DNA of 64,000 nucleotides from Candidatus Pantoea floridensis (GCF_900215435.1 NZ_OCMY01000002.1:496001-560000), one strand, 5' to 3'; counted from the stretch's first letter, positions 1 to 9,432 are shown. The notes: generated from the letters alone by a model not told the origin. Numbers and translations: made by a program.

Positions 1-184
1 GACCGCATTTAGCGGCAACAGCGTTAATCGACTCCAGCGCCACCGTGTTTGGGTTTTGTGTCACATAGCGGGCTGCCTGCTGGTGTCGCACCGACAACTG
101 CGCATAGCGTTTGGTAATTTCATCCACAATTTGCTCGTAATTCTCATGAGGCAGCGTGGCCTGCATCTTCTCGATTTTACTCAT
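1..184 (-). CDS. RpiR/MurR-family transcriptional regulator, N-terminal part (cut by window edge)
   Basis: Sixty-one codons of the amino end are visible, starting MSKIEKMQATLPHENYEQIV and running off the window. The pattern of a helical N-terminus followed by RHQQAARYVTQNPNTVALES fits the HTH_6 DNA-binding domain of RpiR regulators, which sense sugar phosphates through a C-terminal SIS domain (not visible here). The ATG at 184 is preceded by an AAGGA-like ribosome site. It is divergent from the catabolic run beginning at 589, so it probably controls that run. The family call rests on the N-terminal domain only. Confidence 0.7.
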   Translation of the reverse strand, partial: MSKIEKMQATLPHENYEQIVDEITKRYAQLSVRHQQAARYVTQNPNTVALESINAVAAKCG

Positions 185-588
185 CCATCATTCCTTTTTG
201 GCGTAAAGCCCGTCTCGCCAGCACGCTACCGCAATAAAAATTGCAAGTAAAACTCTAATGCAATTAGTTCTAACCTATTCGTTTCCAACTGGGAAAAACT
301 CAGCGTGATATTTGTGATTTGCTTCGAAAAATTCACTTTTAGTCTTAATGAAACACCTCAACCATCTGAAAAAGAAGAATATTACTACATGATATTCAAC
401 AACATTTTACGATAAACCCTCAATTTCACCTCACACGAGTCATATCATTGCAATTTTTATTGCTCCGATCCTAACATTGCAACTATCAATGCTGATGAGG
501 GATTTTCACTCCCTTCTTTTCCCTCTCAGCCGACCGTTTCAGGTCAATTGTCTTTAGCCTGAAACCGCTACCGGAGGAACGGATCAAC
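185..588. promoter_or_regulatory. Divergent intergenic control region, RpiR gene / aldehyde dehydrogenase operon
   Basis: This 404-bp AT-rich gap separates two divergent genes and must hold both promoters. The clearest structure is an inverted repeat at 536-565 (arms GTTTCAGG and CCTGAAAC, 14-nt loop) just before the GGAGG ribosome site (573-577) of the aldehyde dehydrogenase. It could be an operator or a 5' leader hairpin. I see no gene in the gap. Confidence 0.5.
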
Positions 589-2022
589 ATGTATCAAAAC
601 TTTGGACAGTTTATTAATGGCGAATGGCTTAAAGGCAGCGGTAAAGAACCGGTGATCGTTACCGATCCCGGTAATGGAAAAACGCTGGGTGAAATAGCCG
701 CCGCCTCTGCCGCTGACACCCAATCTGCGCTGGCAAGTGCAGCAGCGGCACTGGTCGAGTGGCGAACAACCCTGGGCTGGGCGCGGGCAGATTTACTGCA
801 GGCGGTGGCAAAAGAGATGACGCTATTAGCGGCAGAAGCCGCGCAGATGATCTCGCAAGAGAGCGGTAAACCGTTAGCACAGGCCAAACGTGAGTGGGAA
901 TTATCGACCGATCAATTTATCTGGTACGCCGAGGAGGCACGTCGCATCTATGGTCGCATTGTAGAAAGCCGGGTGCCGGGCGGGCGCTGCGAAGTGTCAC
1001 ACGAACCGGTCGGTGTGGTGGCGGCTTTTACCGCGTGGAATTTTCCGGTGGTGCTAGTGGCACGCAAGCTCGCACCTGCGCTCGCCGCTGGCTGCACGGT
1101 GGTGTTGCGTCCCTCGAGTGAAGTCCCTGGCTCCGCCATGATGATTTTTGAGTGTCTGCGCAAAGCGGGACTGCCGGCTGGCGTGGCCAATCTGGTTGTT
1201 GGGCCGACTGCCGCAACCTATGAACCGTTGATTGCTTCGCCCGTGGTGAAGAAAGTCTCACTAACCGGCTCAACGCAACTCGGCCAGCAGATGATTCGCG
1301 ATTCAGCGGCCACCATCAAGCGCCTGAGCATGGAGTTAGGCGGCAACGCGCCGGTCATCGTCTTTGAAGATGCCGACCTGGAAAAAGCGCTCGACCTTTC
1401 CGTAGCCACCAAATTTGCCAACTGCGGCCAGGTTTGTGTCACCTGCGATCGCTTTTATGTCCACCAAAGCCGCTACCACGACTTTGTGCAAGGTTTTGCC
1501 GAGCGCGCGGAAAAACTCAAGGTGGGTTACGGGCTGGATGAGGGAACGCAAATGGGCCCGCTGATCAACCCTCGGCGTCTTAAAGCTATCGAAGCGATTG
1601 TGGCGGATGCACGCGATAAAGGGGCGCGCATCGTGACCGGCGGCGAGCGTATCGAATTAAACGGCGGTTATTTTTACGCCCCTACCGTGATAGCGGATGT
1701 TCCCGATGATGCGCTGGCTATCGCCGAAGAGAACTTTGGCCCTATCGCCGCCATCACCTCGTTTAGCGACAGCGACGATCTGTGGCGGCGCGTTAATAAC
1801 TCTGACTTTGCCCTCTCCGCATACGCCTTTACCCACGATCCGGCCCGCATCCGTGAAACCGTTGCGCGCCTCGAAGCCGGTATGGTCGGTATCAACAGTT
1901 ATGCGCTAGCCGCTGCCGAAGTACCGTTCGGCGGCGTGAAAGCCAGCGGCATGGGCCGTGAAGGCGGAAGTGAAGGTATTCACGACTATATGAACGTCAA
2001 ACTCGCGCAAATCGTGCTGTAA
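589..2022 (+). CDS. NAD(P)-dependent aldehyde dehydrogenase (succinate-semialdehyde dehydrogenase-like)
   Basis: This 477-aa cytosolic enzyme has the full aldehyde dehydrogenase plan. The N-terminal cofactor domain carries the AWNFP motif, the catalytic glutamate is E249 in MELGGN, the catalytic cysteine is C283 in GQVC, and the C-terminal PFGGVKASGMGREGG motif is present. Length and the 34-residue Glu-Cys spacing match GabD/SSADH enzymes. It is first in a tight operon with an HpaI-type aldolase 11 bp downstream, so it probably oxidises the aldehyde released by that aldolase. The exact substrate (succinic, glycol- or tartronate semialdehyde) cannot be read from sequence. Confidence 0.9.
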   Translation: MYQNFGQFINGEWLKGSGKEPVIVTDPGNGKTLGEIAAASAADTQSALASAAAALVEWRTTLGWARADLLQAVAKEMTLLAAEAAQMISQESGKPLAQAKREWELSTDQFIWYAEEARRIYGRIVESRVPGGRCEVSHEPVGVVAAFTAWNFPVVLVARKLAPALAAGCTVVLRPSSEVPGSAMMIFECLRKAGLPAGVANLVVGPTAATYEPLIASPVVKKVSLTGSTQLGQQMIRDSAATIKRLSMELGGNAPVIVFEDADLEKALDLSVATKFANCGQVCVTCDRFYVHQSRYHDFVQGFAERAEKLKVGYGLDEGTQMGPLINPRRLKAIEAIVADARDKGARIVTGGERIELNGGYFYAPTVIADVPDDALAIAEENFGPIAAITSFSDSDDLWRRVNNSDFALSAYAFTHDPARIRETVARLEAGMVGINSYALAAAEVPFGGVKASGMGREGGSEGIHDYMNVKLAQIVL

Positions 2023-2033
2023 GGAATGCATTG

Positions 2034-2849
2034 ATGAAGCTGAATAATATCAAAGCACGCTGGAATGAAGGACAAACCGTACTTAATGGCTGGCTTAGCA
2101 TCGCCAACGCCTTCACCGCTGAGATCATGGCTGAGCAGGGTTACGACGCGCTGACTATCGATTTGCAGCACGGTTTCGTCGGGTATGAGCAGGCAACGCA
2201 TATGCTACAGGCGATGCGCGCCAGCGGCGTTGCCCCCATGGTGCGCGTGCCCTGGCTAGAGCCGGGCATCATCATGAAGTCACTCGATGCCGGTGCGTGG
2301 GGCATTATTTGTCCCATGATCAGTACCGCTGAGCAAGCGCAGGCGCTGGTCTCCTGCGTACGCTATCCGCCCCATGGCAGCCGCAGCTTTGGTCCAACGC
2401 GCGTGACGTTCTCTGCCGGTCAGGATTACGGCCAGCATGCCGACGATCACGTGGTGTGTTTCGCAATGATTGAAACCGCAGAAGCCTTTGAAAATATCGA
2501 AGCGATTGTCGCCACGCCCGGTCTCGATGGCGTCTATATCGGCCCGGCCGACCTGACGCTGGGCCTCACCGGGAGAAAATATCGCACTGGCTTTGATCGC
2601 ACTGAAGCGGAAATTGTCGATGCAATTAAACATATTCTCGCCACCGCCCATCGCGCCGGGAAGAAAGCGGGTTTGCACAATGGTTCTGCCGCTTATGCGG
2701 CCAACGCGGCGCAATGGGGCTTCGATTTAGTCACCCTTTCCAATGATGTCCAGCTGTTGCGTGGTGCAGCAGCCAGCAGCGTGCAGCAGTTCCGCGAACT
2801 TAACGGTAACGGCGTAACAGCACCATCAACCCAGGCGGGGGGTTACTAA
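2034..2849 (+). CDS. HpcH/HpaI-family class II aldolase
   Basis: This 271-aa protein belongs to the HpcH/HpaI aldolase family, which cleaves 2-keto-3-deoxy acids to pyruvate and an aldehyde using a divalent metal. Visible family residues are the His in IDLQHGF, the Arg in MVRVPW, the metal-binding Glu in MIETAEA and the Asp in GPADL. ATG 2034 is chosen over the TTG three bases upstream because AAGGAA (2021-2026) is correctly spaced from it. It sits between aldehyde dehydrogenase and hydroxyacid dehydrogenase genes, which suggests a non-phosphorylative route: a keto-deoxy acid is split and the aldehyde is oxidised. Substrate is unknown. Confidence 0.88.
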   Translation: MKLNNIKARWNEGQTVLNGWLSIANAFTAEIMAEQGYDALTIDLQHGFVGYEQATHMLQAMRASGVAPMVRVPWLEPGIIMKSLDAGAWGIICPMISTAEQAQALVSCVRYPPHGSRSFGPTRVTFSAGQDYGQHADDHVVCFAMIETAEAFENIEAIVATPGLDGVYIGPADLTLGLTGRKYRTGFDRTEAEIVDAIKHILATAHRAGKKAGLHNGSAAYAANAAQWGFDLVTLSNDVQLLRGAAASSVQQFRELNGNGVTAPSTQAGGY

Positions 2850-2850
2850 C

Positions 2851-3843
2851 ATGCCAAACATTCTGGTTGCCGGAAAAATTCATCAGGCTGGGATCGATAT
2901 TCTCAATAGCGCGCCAGGTTTCACGGTGCAGTTGGTGCACGACGTTAGCGTGGAAAGTTATGCGCCTTTTATGGCTGAGGCGGATGCGCTGTTAATCCGC
3001 ACGCAACCGCTCACGGCAAAAGAGATCGTTGCCGCGAAAAATCTGCGCGTGGTGTCACGTCACGGTGTGGGTTATGACTCGGTTGATGTTGCCGCCCTCA
3101 CCGAACGCAACATTCCGCTGACCATTGTCGGCAATGTGAATTCGCTTTCCGTGGCGGAGCACACCCTGTCCATGCTGCTGGCTTTGGCAAAACGCCTCTG
3201 CTATTTCGATAACAGTATTCGTGAAGGGGAATGGAATCGTCGCAACAGTTTTTCTGCGGTTGAGGTGGCTGGCAGAACCTTATTCATCCTCGGTTTTGGT
3301 CGTATCGGCCGCGAAGTGGCGCGCCTGGCGAAAAGCTTCCGCATGAAAGTCATCGCCTACGATCCTTTCTTGCCCGATAACGCTTTTGAAGAAAGCGGCG
3401 TAGCCCGCATAACTGCCATCAATGACGGTTTGCAGCTGGCAGATGCGATCACCATTCATCTGCCGTTGAGCGGCGAAAAACCGTTGATTGGCGCAGAAGA
3501 ACTGGCACTGATGAAACGTCACGCCATTTTGATCAATACCGCACGCGGCGGCATTGTCGATGAAGAGGCGCTGGCAACCGCCCTGCAAAACGATGCGCTG
3601 GGCGGCGCGGGTCTGGATGTGTTACAGCAGGAGCCACCCGCCCTGCACACTGCGCTGCTAGCCCAGCGCGATAAATTAATCCTCAGCCCCCATTCGGCGG
3701 GGCTCACGGAAGAAGCGGCGATGCGAATGTCGGTCTCCGCCGCCACTAATATCGTTGACTATTTCACTGGTCAGCTCGATACGGATCTTGTGGTCAATAA
3801 GCAGGTTCTGGCGCTTAACGACCTGATGAGCAAATTACCCTGA
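2851..3843 (+). CDS. D-isomer specific 2-hydroxyacid dehydrogenase (phosphoglycerate dehydrogenase-like)
   Basis: This 330-aa NAD-linked dehydrogenase starts one base after the aldolase stop, so translation is probably coupled. It has the Rossmann motif GFGRIGRE with YDPF after the second strand, catalytic Arg in NTARGGIVDEEA, Glu in QQEPP and His in SPHSAG. It resembles the catalytic part of SerA but lacks the C-terminal ACT domain, so serine synthesis is unlikely. In this operon it probably interconverts a 2-keto and a 2-hydroxy acid intermediate. Confidence 0.87.
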   Translation: MPNILVAGKIHQAGIDILNSAPGFTVQLVHDVSVESYAPFMAEADALLIRTQPLTAKEIVAAKNLRVVSRHGVGYDSVDVAALTERNIPLTIVGNVNSLSVAEHTLSMLLALAKRLCYFDNSIREGEWNRRNSFSAVEVAGRTLFILGFGRIGREVARLAKSFRMKVIAYDPFLPDNAFEESGVARITAINDGLQLADAITIHLPLSGEKPLIGAEELALMKRHAILINTARGGIVDEEALATALQNDALGGAGLDVLQQEPPALHTALLAQRDKLILSPHSAGLTEEAAMRMSVSAATNIVDYFTGQLDTDLVVNKQVLALNDLMSKLP

Positions 3844-3872
3844 TAACAATAAAACTCGACCCGGAGAACATC

Positions 3873-4868
3873 ATGCTCAAAATCGCCATCCTCGGCGCTG
3901 GCCGTATTGGCCAGGTCCATGCCGCCAACGTGGCACGCCATAAAGACGCGCAGCTGGTTATGGTTGCCGATCCCTTTATTGAAAATGCTAATGCATTGAC
4001 AGCCCTGTGGGGCGGTCGCGCGGTGCAAGATCCGCTTGAGGCGATTCACGATCCTGCTGTTGACGCCGTGGTGATTGGTACACCTACCGATACCCACGTC
4101 GAACTGATGCTCGCCGCAGCCAATGCAGGCAAAGCCGTGCTGTGCGAAAAGCCGGTGGATCTTGATATCCACAAAGCGCTGGCGGCCGAAAAAGCGCTGG
4201 GCGAGAAGGCCAGCAGAGTAATGCTGGGTTTCAACCGTCGCTTCGATCCCGGCTTTAACGAAATTCATCAGCGTATCGCTAAGGGAGATATTGGCGACCT
4301 GCATCAAGTGGTGATCACCAGCCGCGATCCGGGTCTGGCACCGCTGAATTATCTCAAGCATTCCGGCGGTATCTTCCGCGATATGGTGATCCATGATTTT
4401 GACCTCGCGCGCTGGATTTTGGGCGAGGAACCGGTAGAGGTGTTTGCCACCGGCAGCCGCCTGTTTGAGCCTTCGCTGGAAGCGTTAGGGGATTACGACA
4501 CCGTGATGGTGCAGCTGCGTACGGCTTCGGGTAAACAGTGCCAGATTAACTGCAGCCGTCAGGCGGTATATGGCTACGATCAGCGCCTGGAGGCATTTGG
4601 TTCTGGCGGCATGATGATCAATGACAACCACCGTGAGACCACGGTGCGCCATTTTGGCGCGCAGCACACCGAAGTGCGCGGTCCGCTGCTGGACTTCTTC
4701 ATGCAGCGTTATACCGATGCGTATCGGCTGGAAATCGACGCCTTTATTCAGGCCATCAGCAAGGGTACCGCGCTGCCTGTCACTATTCATGATGGCTGCC
4801 AGGCGCTACGCCTTGCCGATGCTGCGCAGCTCTCCGCCGATACTCAGGCCGTGGTGAAACTGAATTAA
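3873..4868 (+). CDS. iolG: Gfo/Idh/MocA oxidoreductase, probable inositol 2-dehydrogenase
   Basis: This 331-aa protein has a Rossmann domain (ILGAGRIGQVHAANVARH), the EKPVD lysine motif near residue 96 and the active-site segment DMVIHDFDLARW. That Asp-x3-His arrangement is typical of inositol 2-dehydrogenases, which oxidise myo- or scyllo-inositol to the keto form. The IolG call is from motifs; related enzymes act on other polyols or sugars. It begins 29 bp after the hydroxyacid dehydrogenase with a GGAG site and lies in the same operon. The other iol genes (iolB, C, D, E) are not present here. Confidence 0.75.
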   Translation: MLKIAILGAGRIGQVHAANVARHKDAQLVMVADPFIENANALTALWGGRAVQDPLEAIHDPAVDAVVIGTPTDTHVELMLAAANAGKAVLCEKPVDLDIHKALAAEKALGEKASRVMLGFNRRFDPGFNEIHQRIAKGDIGDLHQVVITSRDPGLAPLNYLKHSGGIFRDMVIHDFDLARWILGEEPVEVFATGSRLFEPSLEALGDYDTVMVQLRTASGKQCQINCSRQAVYGYDQRLEAFGSGGMMINDNHRETTVRHFGAQHTEVRGPLLDFFMQRYTDAYRLEIDAFIQAISKGTALPVTIHDGCQALRLADAAQLSADTQAVVKLN

Positions 4869-4878
4869 GGACATTGTG

Positions 4879-5994
4879 ATGCGCAAATTAGGTATTGGCC
4901 TTATTGGCACCGGCTTCATGGGCAAATCTCACGCTATGGCCTGGCGTGCGGCAGCCAACTTTTCAGGCGAGGTGCAGCCGGTGTTGGTGTGCGTCGCGGA
5001 TATTGACGGTGAAGCTGCCCGCCGTACCCAACAGCAGTATGGCTTTCAACGTTCAACCAATAACTGGCAGGAGTTGATTGACGATCCTGAAATTGATGTC
5101 ATTTCAATCACCTCACCCAATCGCTTTCATGCCGAGCAGTCGCTAGCGGCGATTGCGGCGGGCAAACATGTGCACTGCGAAAAACCGCTGGCACCGGATA
5201 GCCAAACCGCAGAACGCATGGTGCTGGCCGCCAAAGCAGCAGGCGTGGTCACCCAGGTTGGCTTTAATTACGTTAAAAATCCGCTGCTGAAGCTGGCGCA
5301 AAAGATGATAGCGGAAGGCGATCTGGGTGATATCACCGGTTTTCGCGGTATTCATGCCGAAGACTTTATGGCCAATCCAGAGATCCCCTGGTCATGGCGA
5401 CTGGATCCCTCAGGCGGCGCCGGTGCCGTGGCCGACCTGGGCAGCCATATTCTTGGCATGGCGCGCTTTCTGCTTGGTCCCATTTCGTCACTGTTTGCCG
5501 ATTTGGAAACCGTGATTAAAACACGCCCGGAAAGTGCCGGTGCCGCAAATACCAAAGCCGTTGAAGTGGATGATATCGCTCGTCTTACGGTGAAGTTTGC
5601 GCGCGGTTGCAGCGGGCATGTTGAAGCTAACTGGGTGGCTTCAGGCCATAAAATGCAGCTGGGCTTTGAAATTACCGGTTCTAAAGGCGCGCTGATTTTT
5701 AATCAGGAGCGTTTCAACGAACTGCAATATTTCCAGTTCAATCAACATGAAGCGACCAACGGTTTTAAAACGCTGGTGGCCGGACCCGAACATTATCCTT
5801 ATGCCCTATTCTGCCCGGCTCCGGGACACCAGCTTGGATTTAACGATTTAAAAACTATCGAAATGCTGGAGTTTATTCAATCAATCAATGAGGGGAAATC
5901 TTTTGGCCCCGATTTTACTGAAGCATATGAAATTCAGAAGTTGGTCGATGCTGCCGTCGCCTCTTCACGTGAAAAAAGTTGGATAACGATCTAA
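4879..5994 (+). CDS. Gfo/Idh/MocA-family oxidoreductase
   Basis: This is a 371-aa NAD(P)-binding oxidoreductase with GLIGTGFMGKSHAMAWR at the start, CEKPLA near residue 100 and DLGSHILGMARFLLG in the substrate domain. ATG 4879 is preferred to the upstream GTG because TAAGGA is well placed. The gene follows the inositol dehydrogenase-like gene by 10 bp. It probably acts on a related keto-sugar, polyol or inosose derivative; a mocA-like role in rhizopine breakdown is one possibility but nothing specific shows it. Confidence 0.83.
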   Translation: MRKLGIGLIGTGFMGKSHAMAWRAAANFSGEVQPVLVCVADIDGEAARRTQQQYGFQRSTNNWQELIDDPEIDVISITSPNRFHAEQSLAAIAAGKHVHCEKPLAPDSQTAERMVLAAKAAGVVTQVGFNYVKNPLLKLAQKMIAEGDLGDITGFRGIHAEDFMANPEIPWSWRLDPSGGAGAVADLGSHILGMARFLLGPISSLFADLETVIKTRPESAGAANTKAVEVDDIARLTVKFARGCSGHVEANWVASGHKMQLGFEITGSKGALIFNQERFNELQYFQFNQHEATNGFKTLVAGPEHYPYALFCPAPGHQLGFNDLKTIEMLEFIQSINEGKSFGPDFTEAYEIQKLVDAAVASSREKSWITI

Positions 5995-6163
5995 AACATC
6001 AGGTCGTAAGGCAGGGATGCCGCTCTGTAATTTCTATTATCAGCCGTTCCAGATCGTGCACGACATAAAAGTGCTGTAAATAAACCCTACGCAAGTGAAG
6101 TTAATAATAAAAAACCCGACATCAGACTGGTTCTGAGATTAATCATAAATGTGGAATGCTATT

Positions 6164-7090
6164 ATGAAAAAAATCATCTTACTCTGCCTTACCTTACTTT
6201 CGCTAAGCCCTGCTGTTAATGCCGTACAGGTTGGCGTAAGTATCGCCCAAATGGATGACGTATTTCTCTCACGCCTGAGAGGATATATTATCGAGCAGGC
6301 GAAAACGCATCCTGATATGAAAATTCAATTTGAGGACGCTCAGGGCGCCGTAGATAAACAACTTAGCCAGGTGCAAAGTTTTATTAACGGTAAAGTCGAC
6401 GTCATCATTGTTAATCCGGTTGATACCCAGGGAACCAAGAATATGGCTGACGCGGCACGCGCCGCCAAAGTACCGCTGATATTTCTTAACCGTATGCCTT
6501 CAGACGCCAAAATGGGCGATGGCGTGAGCTATATCGGCAGCGATGAAATTGAAGCGGGACGTTTGCAGATGCAGTATCTGGCAGATTTGGTTAAAGATCG
6601 CAAAAGCGTTAATGTCGCCATCATGAAAGGTTTATTAAGTAATGATGCCACCCGTTTCAGAACGCAAGGCGCGAAAGAGATTATTGCCAAACATCCTAAT
6701 ATGCATGTGATTGTTGAAGACACAGCGAAATGGATGCGTGAAGACGGCATGAATCTAATGAATAACTGGATTCTGTCGGGCGACAAAATTGATATCCTTT
6801 CCGCTAACGCGGATGAAATGGCTATTGGTGCCGCCATGGCCATTAAAAGTAACGGCATTAAAATTGGCAAAGATATTTTAGTTGGCGGCACCGACGGCGG
6901 CCCGAATGGTTTACAGGCGATAAAAACCGGTTTACTCACTGTCACCGTATTCCAGGATGCGAAATCACAAGCTTATGGCGCCGTGGATATGGCAGAAAAA
7001 GCCGCCAAAGGTGAAAAAATCCAGGATGTTAATTTTATTCCGTTCCAGTTGGTCACACCGCAAAACTACCAGAAGTTTATGACTAATTAA
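6164..7090 (+). CDS. Periplasmic sugar-binding protein (RbsB/Peripla_BP_4 type), orphan
   Basis: This 308-aa protein begins MKKIILLCLTLLSLSPAVNA, a Sec signal peptide that should be cut after residue 20. The mature part has the pattern of ribose/galactose-type binding proteins: VDVIIVNPVDTQG, a hinge with VPLIFLNRMP, and GGTDGGPNGLQAI. ATG 6164 is preferred to ATG 6149 because only it gives a clean signal peptide. No ABC permease or ATPase lies in this operon, so the protein must serve a transporter encoded elsewhere or a chemoreceptor. A 169-bp gap precedes it, and a clear terminator follows. Confidence 0.85.
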   Translation: MKKIILLCLTLLSLSPAVNAVQVGVSIAQMDDVFLSRLRGYIIEQAKTHPDMKIQFEDAQGAVDKQLSQVQSFINGKVDVIIVNPVDTQGTKNMADAARAAKVPLIFLNRMPSDAKMGDGVSYIGSDEIEAGRLQMQYLADLVKDRKSVNVAIMKGLLSNDATRFRTQGAKEIIAKHPNMHVIVEDTAKWMREDGMNLMNNWILSGDKIDILSANADEMAIGAAMAIKSNGIKIGKDILVGGTDGGPNGLQAIKTGLLTVTVFQDAKSQAYGAVDMAEKAAKGEKIQDVNFIPFQLVTPQNYQKFMTN

Positions 7091-7118
7091 CTTTCGCTTT
7101 CTTCTGTGTCTGTTGTTT

Positions 7119-7150
7119 GCACCTGTGAAGGCAGCAGGTGCCTTTTTTTT
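7119..7150 (+). terminator. Rho-independent terminator after the sugar-binding protein gene
   Basis: Stem arms GCACCTG (7119-7125) and CAGGTGC (7135-7141) enclose a 9-nt loop and are followed by a run of eight T. This would end or weaken transcription before the isomerase gene at 7165. Confidence 0.85.
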
Positions 7151-7164
7151 AATTCGGAGAAGTT

Positions 7165-8235
7165 ATGAAAACGATTAAAGGCCCCGCGGTATTTCTGGCG
7201 CAGTTCGCTGGCGACGATGCGCCTTTTAATTCTTTAGCTGGCATGGCGGGTTGGGCGGCGGAAAAAGGATTTAAGGGCGTAGAAATCCCCAGTTGGGACT
7301 CTCGTCTGATTGACCTGCGCAAAGCGGCTGAAAGCCAGACCTATGCTGATGAAATTCTTGGCGTACTGGCTGAGCACGAGCTGGCGCTGACCGATTTAGC
7401 CAGCCACTTGCAGGGCCAGCTGGTCGCACTCCATCCGGCTTTCGATTTACCCGCCGATAGCTTCGCCCCAGAAAGCGTGCGTAATGATCCGCACGTGCGC
7501 CAGCAGTGGGCCACTGAGCAGCTTTACCTGGCAGCACGCGCATCACGCCGCTTAGGCCTGACGAAGCATGTCACTTTCTCTGGCACGCTGCTGTGGCCCT
7601 ATCTCTATCCCTATCCGCAGTGGCCAGAAGGCCTGATTGATGAGGGCTTCAGCGAGCTGGCGCGGCGCTGGATACCGATTCTCAATGCTTTCGATGAACA
7701 GGGAATCGATCTCTGCTATGAGATCCATCCTACGGAAGATCTGCATGACGGCGTGACCTTCGAGCGTTTCCTGGAAAAAACCCACAACCATCCACGCTGC
7801 AACATCATGTATGACCCCAGCCATCTGGTATTACAGGGCATTGATTACCTGAGCTATATCGATCACTACCACCAGCACATCAAGGCTTTCCATGTCAAAG
7901 ATGCCGAGTTCAGGCCGAATGGCAAAACCGGTGCGTACGGCGGCTATCAACCCTGGACCAGCCGGGCAGGACGCTTCCGCTCGCCTGGTGACGGCCAAAC
8001 TGATTTTGGCGGGATTTTCTCGAAGTTAACCGGTTACGGCTTCGAGGGTTGGGCGGTGCTGGAGTGGGAGTGCTGCTTTAAGAACCCGGAAGATGGCGCA
8101 CGTGAAGGCGCGCAGTTCATCAGCGACCACATTATTCGCGTCACCGATAAATCGTTTGATGATTTTTGTAAGTCCTACGCCGATCGGTCACTTAACCGCA
8201 AAATTTTGGGTATTACAGGAGCGAAAGATGAATAG
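7165..8235 (+). CDS. Sugar phosphate isomerase/epimerase (AP endonuclease-2 fold TIM barrel)
   Basis: This 356-aa protein fits the xylose isomerase-like TIM-barrel family (IolE/IolH type). Likely metal ligands are the Glu in CYEIHP, the Asp and His in MYDPSHL, the His in AFHVKDAE and the Glu in VLEWECC. It probably isomerises or dehydrates a sugar or inosose intermediate. Its 3' end overlaps the next gene by 8 bp, so the two proteins are likely co-translated and act in sequence. A similar isomerase plus Gfo/Idh pair occurs at 51169-53297. Confidence 0.82.
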   Translation: MKTIKGPAVFLAQFAGDDAPFNSLAGMAGWAAEKGFKGVEIPSWDSRLIDLRKAAESQTYADEILGVLAEHELALTDLASHLQGQLVALHPAFDLPADSFAPESVRNDPHVRQQWATEQLYLAARASRRLGLTKHVTFSGTLLWPYLYPYPQWPEGLIDEGFSELARRWIPILNAFDEQGIDLCYEIHPTEDLHDGVTFERFLEKTHNHPRCNIMYDPSHLVLQGIDYLSYIDHYHQHIKAFHVKDAEFRPNGKTGAYGGYQPWTSRAGRFRSPGDGQTDFGGIFSKLTGYGFEGWAVLEWECCFKNPEDGAREGAQFISDHIIRVTDKSFDDFCKSYADRSLNRKILGITGAKDE

Positions 8236-9400
8236 ATCACCTTTGAATGGACGTCGTATCCGATTAGGCATGGTCGGCGGTGGCGAGGGTGCCTACATTG
8301 GCGGTATTCACCGTTTTGCAGCGCGTCTTGACGATCAATATGAACTGGTAGCGGGCGCGTTTGACGTTGACGCCGAGCGCGGGCACCGCTTTGCCACGCA
8401 AAACTATATCGCCCCTGAGCGTTCTTATAGCGATTACGCCACCATGGCGCAGTTTGAGGCGGCGCGCGCAGACGGTATTGATGTTGTCGCCATTTGTACG
8501 CCTAACTTCACCCACTTCCCCATCGCCAAGACCTTTCTTGAAGCCGGCATCGATGTGATCTGTGAAAAACCGCTCACTACCACGTTGCAGGATGCCGAAG
8601 CGCTAGCCGAAGTGGTGAGCCAGACCGGCCGTTTTCTTGGCGTGACCTACACCTATTCCGGCTATCCGCTGATCGTGGAAGCCCGCGCGCGCGTCCAGGC
8701 TGGACTGATTGGCAAGGTGCGGACCGTGCAAGTGGAGTATCCGCTGGAGTGGATGGCGACCGGCGTCGAGCTGAAAAATAACCAGCAGGCAGCATGGCGC
8801 GTCGATCCACAAAAGAATGGACGCGGCGGCTCGATTGGCGATATTGGCACCCATGCCTATCATCTCGCCGGTTATGTAACCGGATTGAAAGCGGAGAGCG
8901 TGGCCGCTGACTTAGCCACCTTTGTGGAAGGGCGAGCGCTGGACGATAACGCCCATGTGCTGATTCGCTATGAGGGCGGCGCGCGCGGCATGTTGTGGTC
9001 ATCGCAGGTTGCCATAGGCTGTTCAAATGCGCTGCGGCTGCGAGTTTACGGCGAAACCGGTAGCCTGACCTGGGCGCAAGAGCAGCCGAACGAACTGATT
9101 TACACCTCATTGGAAGGCTATACCCAGATTATTAAACGGGGGCGTGACGATCTGGATGCGATAACCCGGGCGCGCACTCGCACACCGCCAGGCCACCCTG
9201 AAGGCTATATCGAAGCCTTTACCAATCTGTACAGCGGCTTTGCTGCGGCACTGCGCGCGCGCGACGAACAGCGCGCGATTTCTGGCATTGGCGCACTTAT
9301 CCCGCAAATCCATGATGGCCTAAAAGGGGTAGCCTTTGTCGATGCAGTGGTCGATAGCCATCAACAGGGTACGGTGTGGAAACAGCCGAAATATCGCTGA
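8228..9400 (+). CDS. Gfo/Idh/MocA-family oxidoreductase
   Basis: This 390-aa enzyme has LGMVGGGEGAYIGGIHRFAA at its N-terminal nucleotide site and ICEKPL at the conserved lysine. ATG 8228 lies inside the end of the isomerase gene with AGGAG just upstream; a longer frame going back to 8093 has no support. It is clearly related to the protein at 52119-53297 (shared AFD(V/I)DAERG, HVICEKPL-like and GVTY segments), so the isomerase/dehydrogenase pair exists twice in the window. Substrate unknown. Confidence 0.83.
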   Translation: MNRSPLNGRRIRLGMVGGGEGAYIGGIHRFAARLDDQYELVAGAFDVDAERGHRFATQNYIAPERSYSDYATMAQFEAARADGIDVVAICTPNFTHFPIAKTFLEAGIDVICEKPLTTTLQDAEALAEVVSQTGRFLGVTYTYSGYPLIVEARARVQAGLIGKVRTVQVEYPLEWMATGVELKNNQQAAWRVDPQKNGRGGSIGDIGTHAYHLAGYVTGLKAESVAADLATFVEGRALDDNAHVLIRYEGGARGMLWSSQVAIGCSNALRLRVYGETGSLTWAQEQPNELIYTSLEGYTQIIKRGRDDLDAITRARTRTPPGHPEGYIEAFTNLYSGFAAALRARDEQRAISGIGALIPQIHDGLKGVAFVDAVVDSHQQGTVWKQPKYR

Positions 9401-9408
9401 TGCCAACA

Positions 9409-9431
9409 GAAGCCTGACGCCGTCAGGCTTC
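9409..9431. terminator. Bidirectional hairpin between convergent genes
   Basis: A perfect inverted repeat with 11-bp arms (GAAGCCTGACG / CGTCAGGCTTC) and a single central C lies between the Gfo/Idh stop at 9400 and the stop of the opposing LacI gene. It can serve as terminator for both, although neither side has a long T run. Confidence 0.7.
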
Positions 9432-9432
9432 G

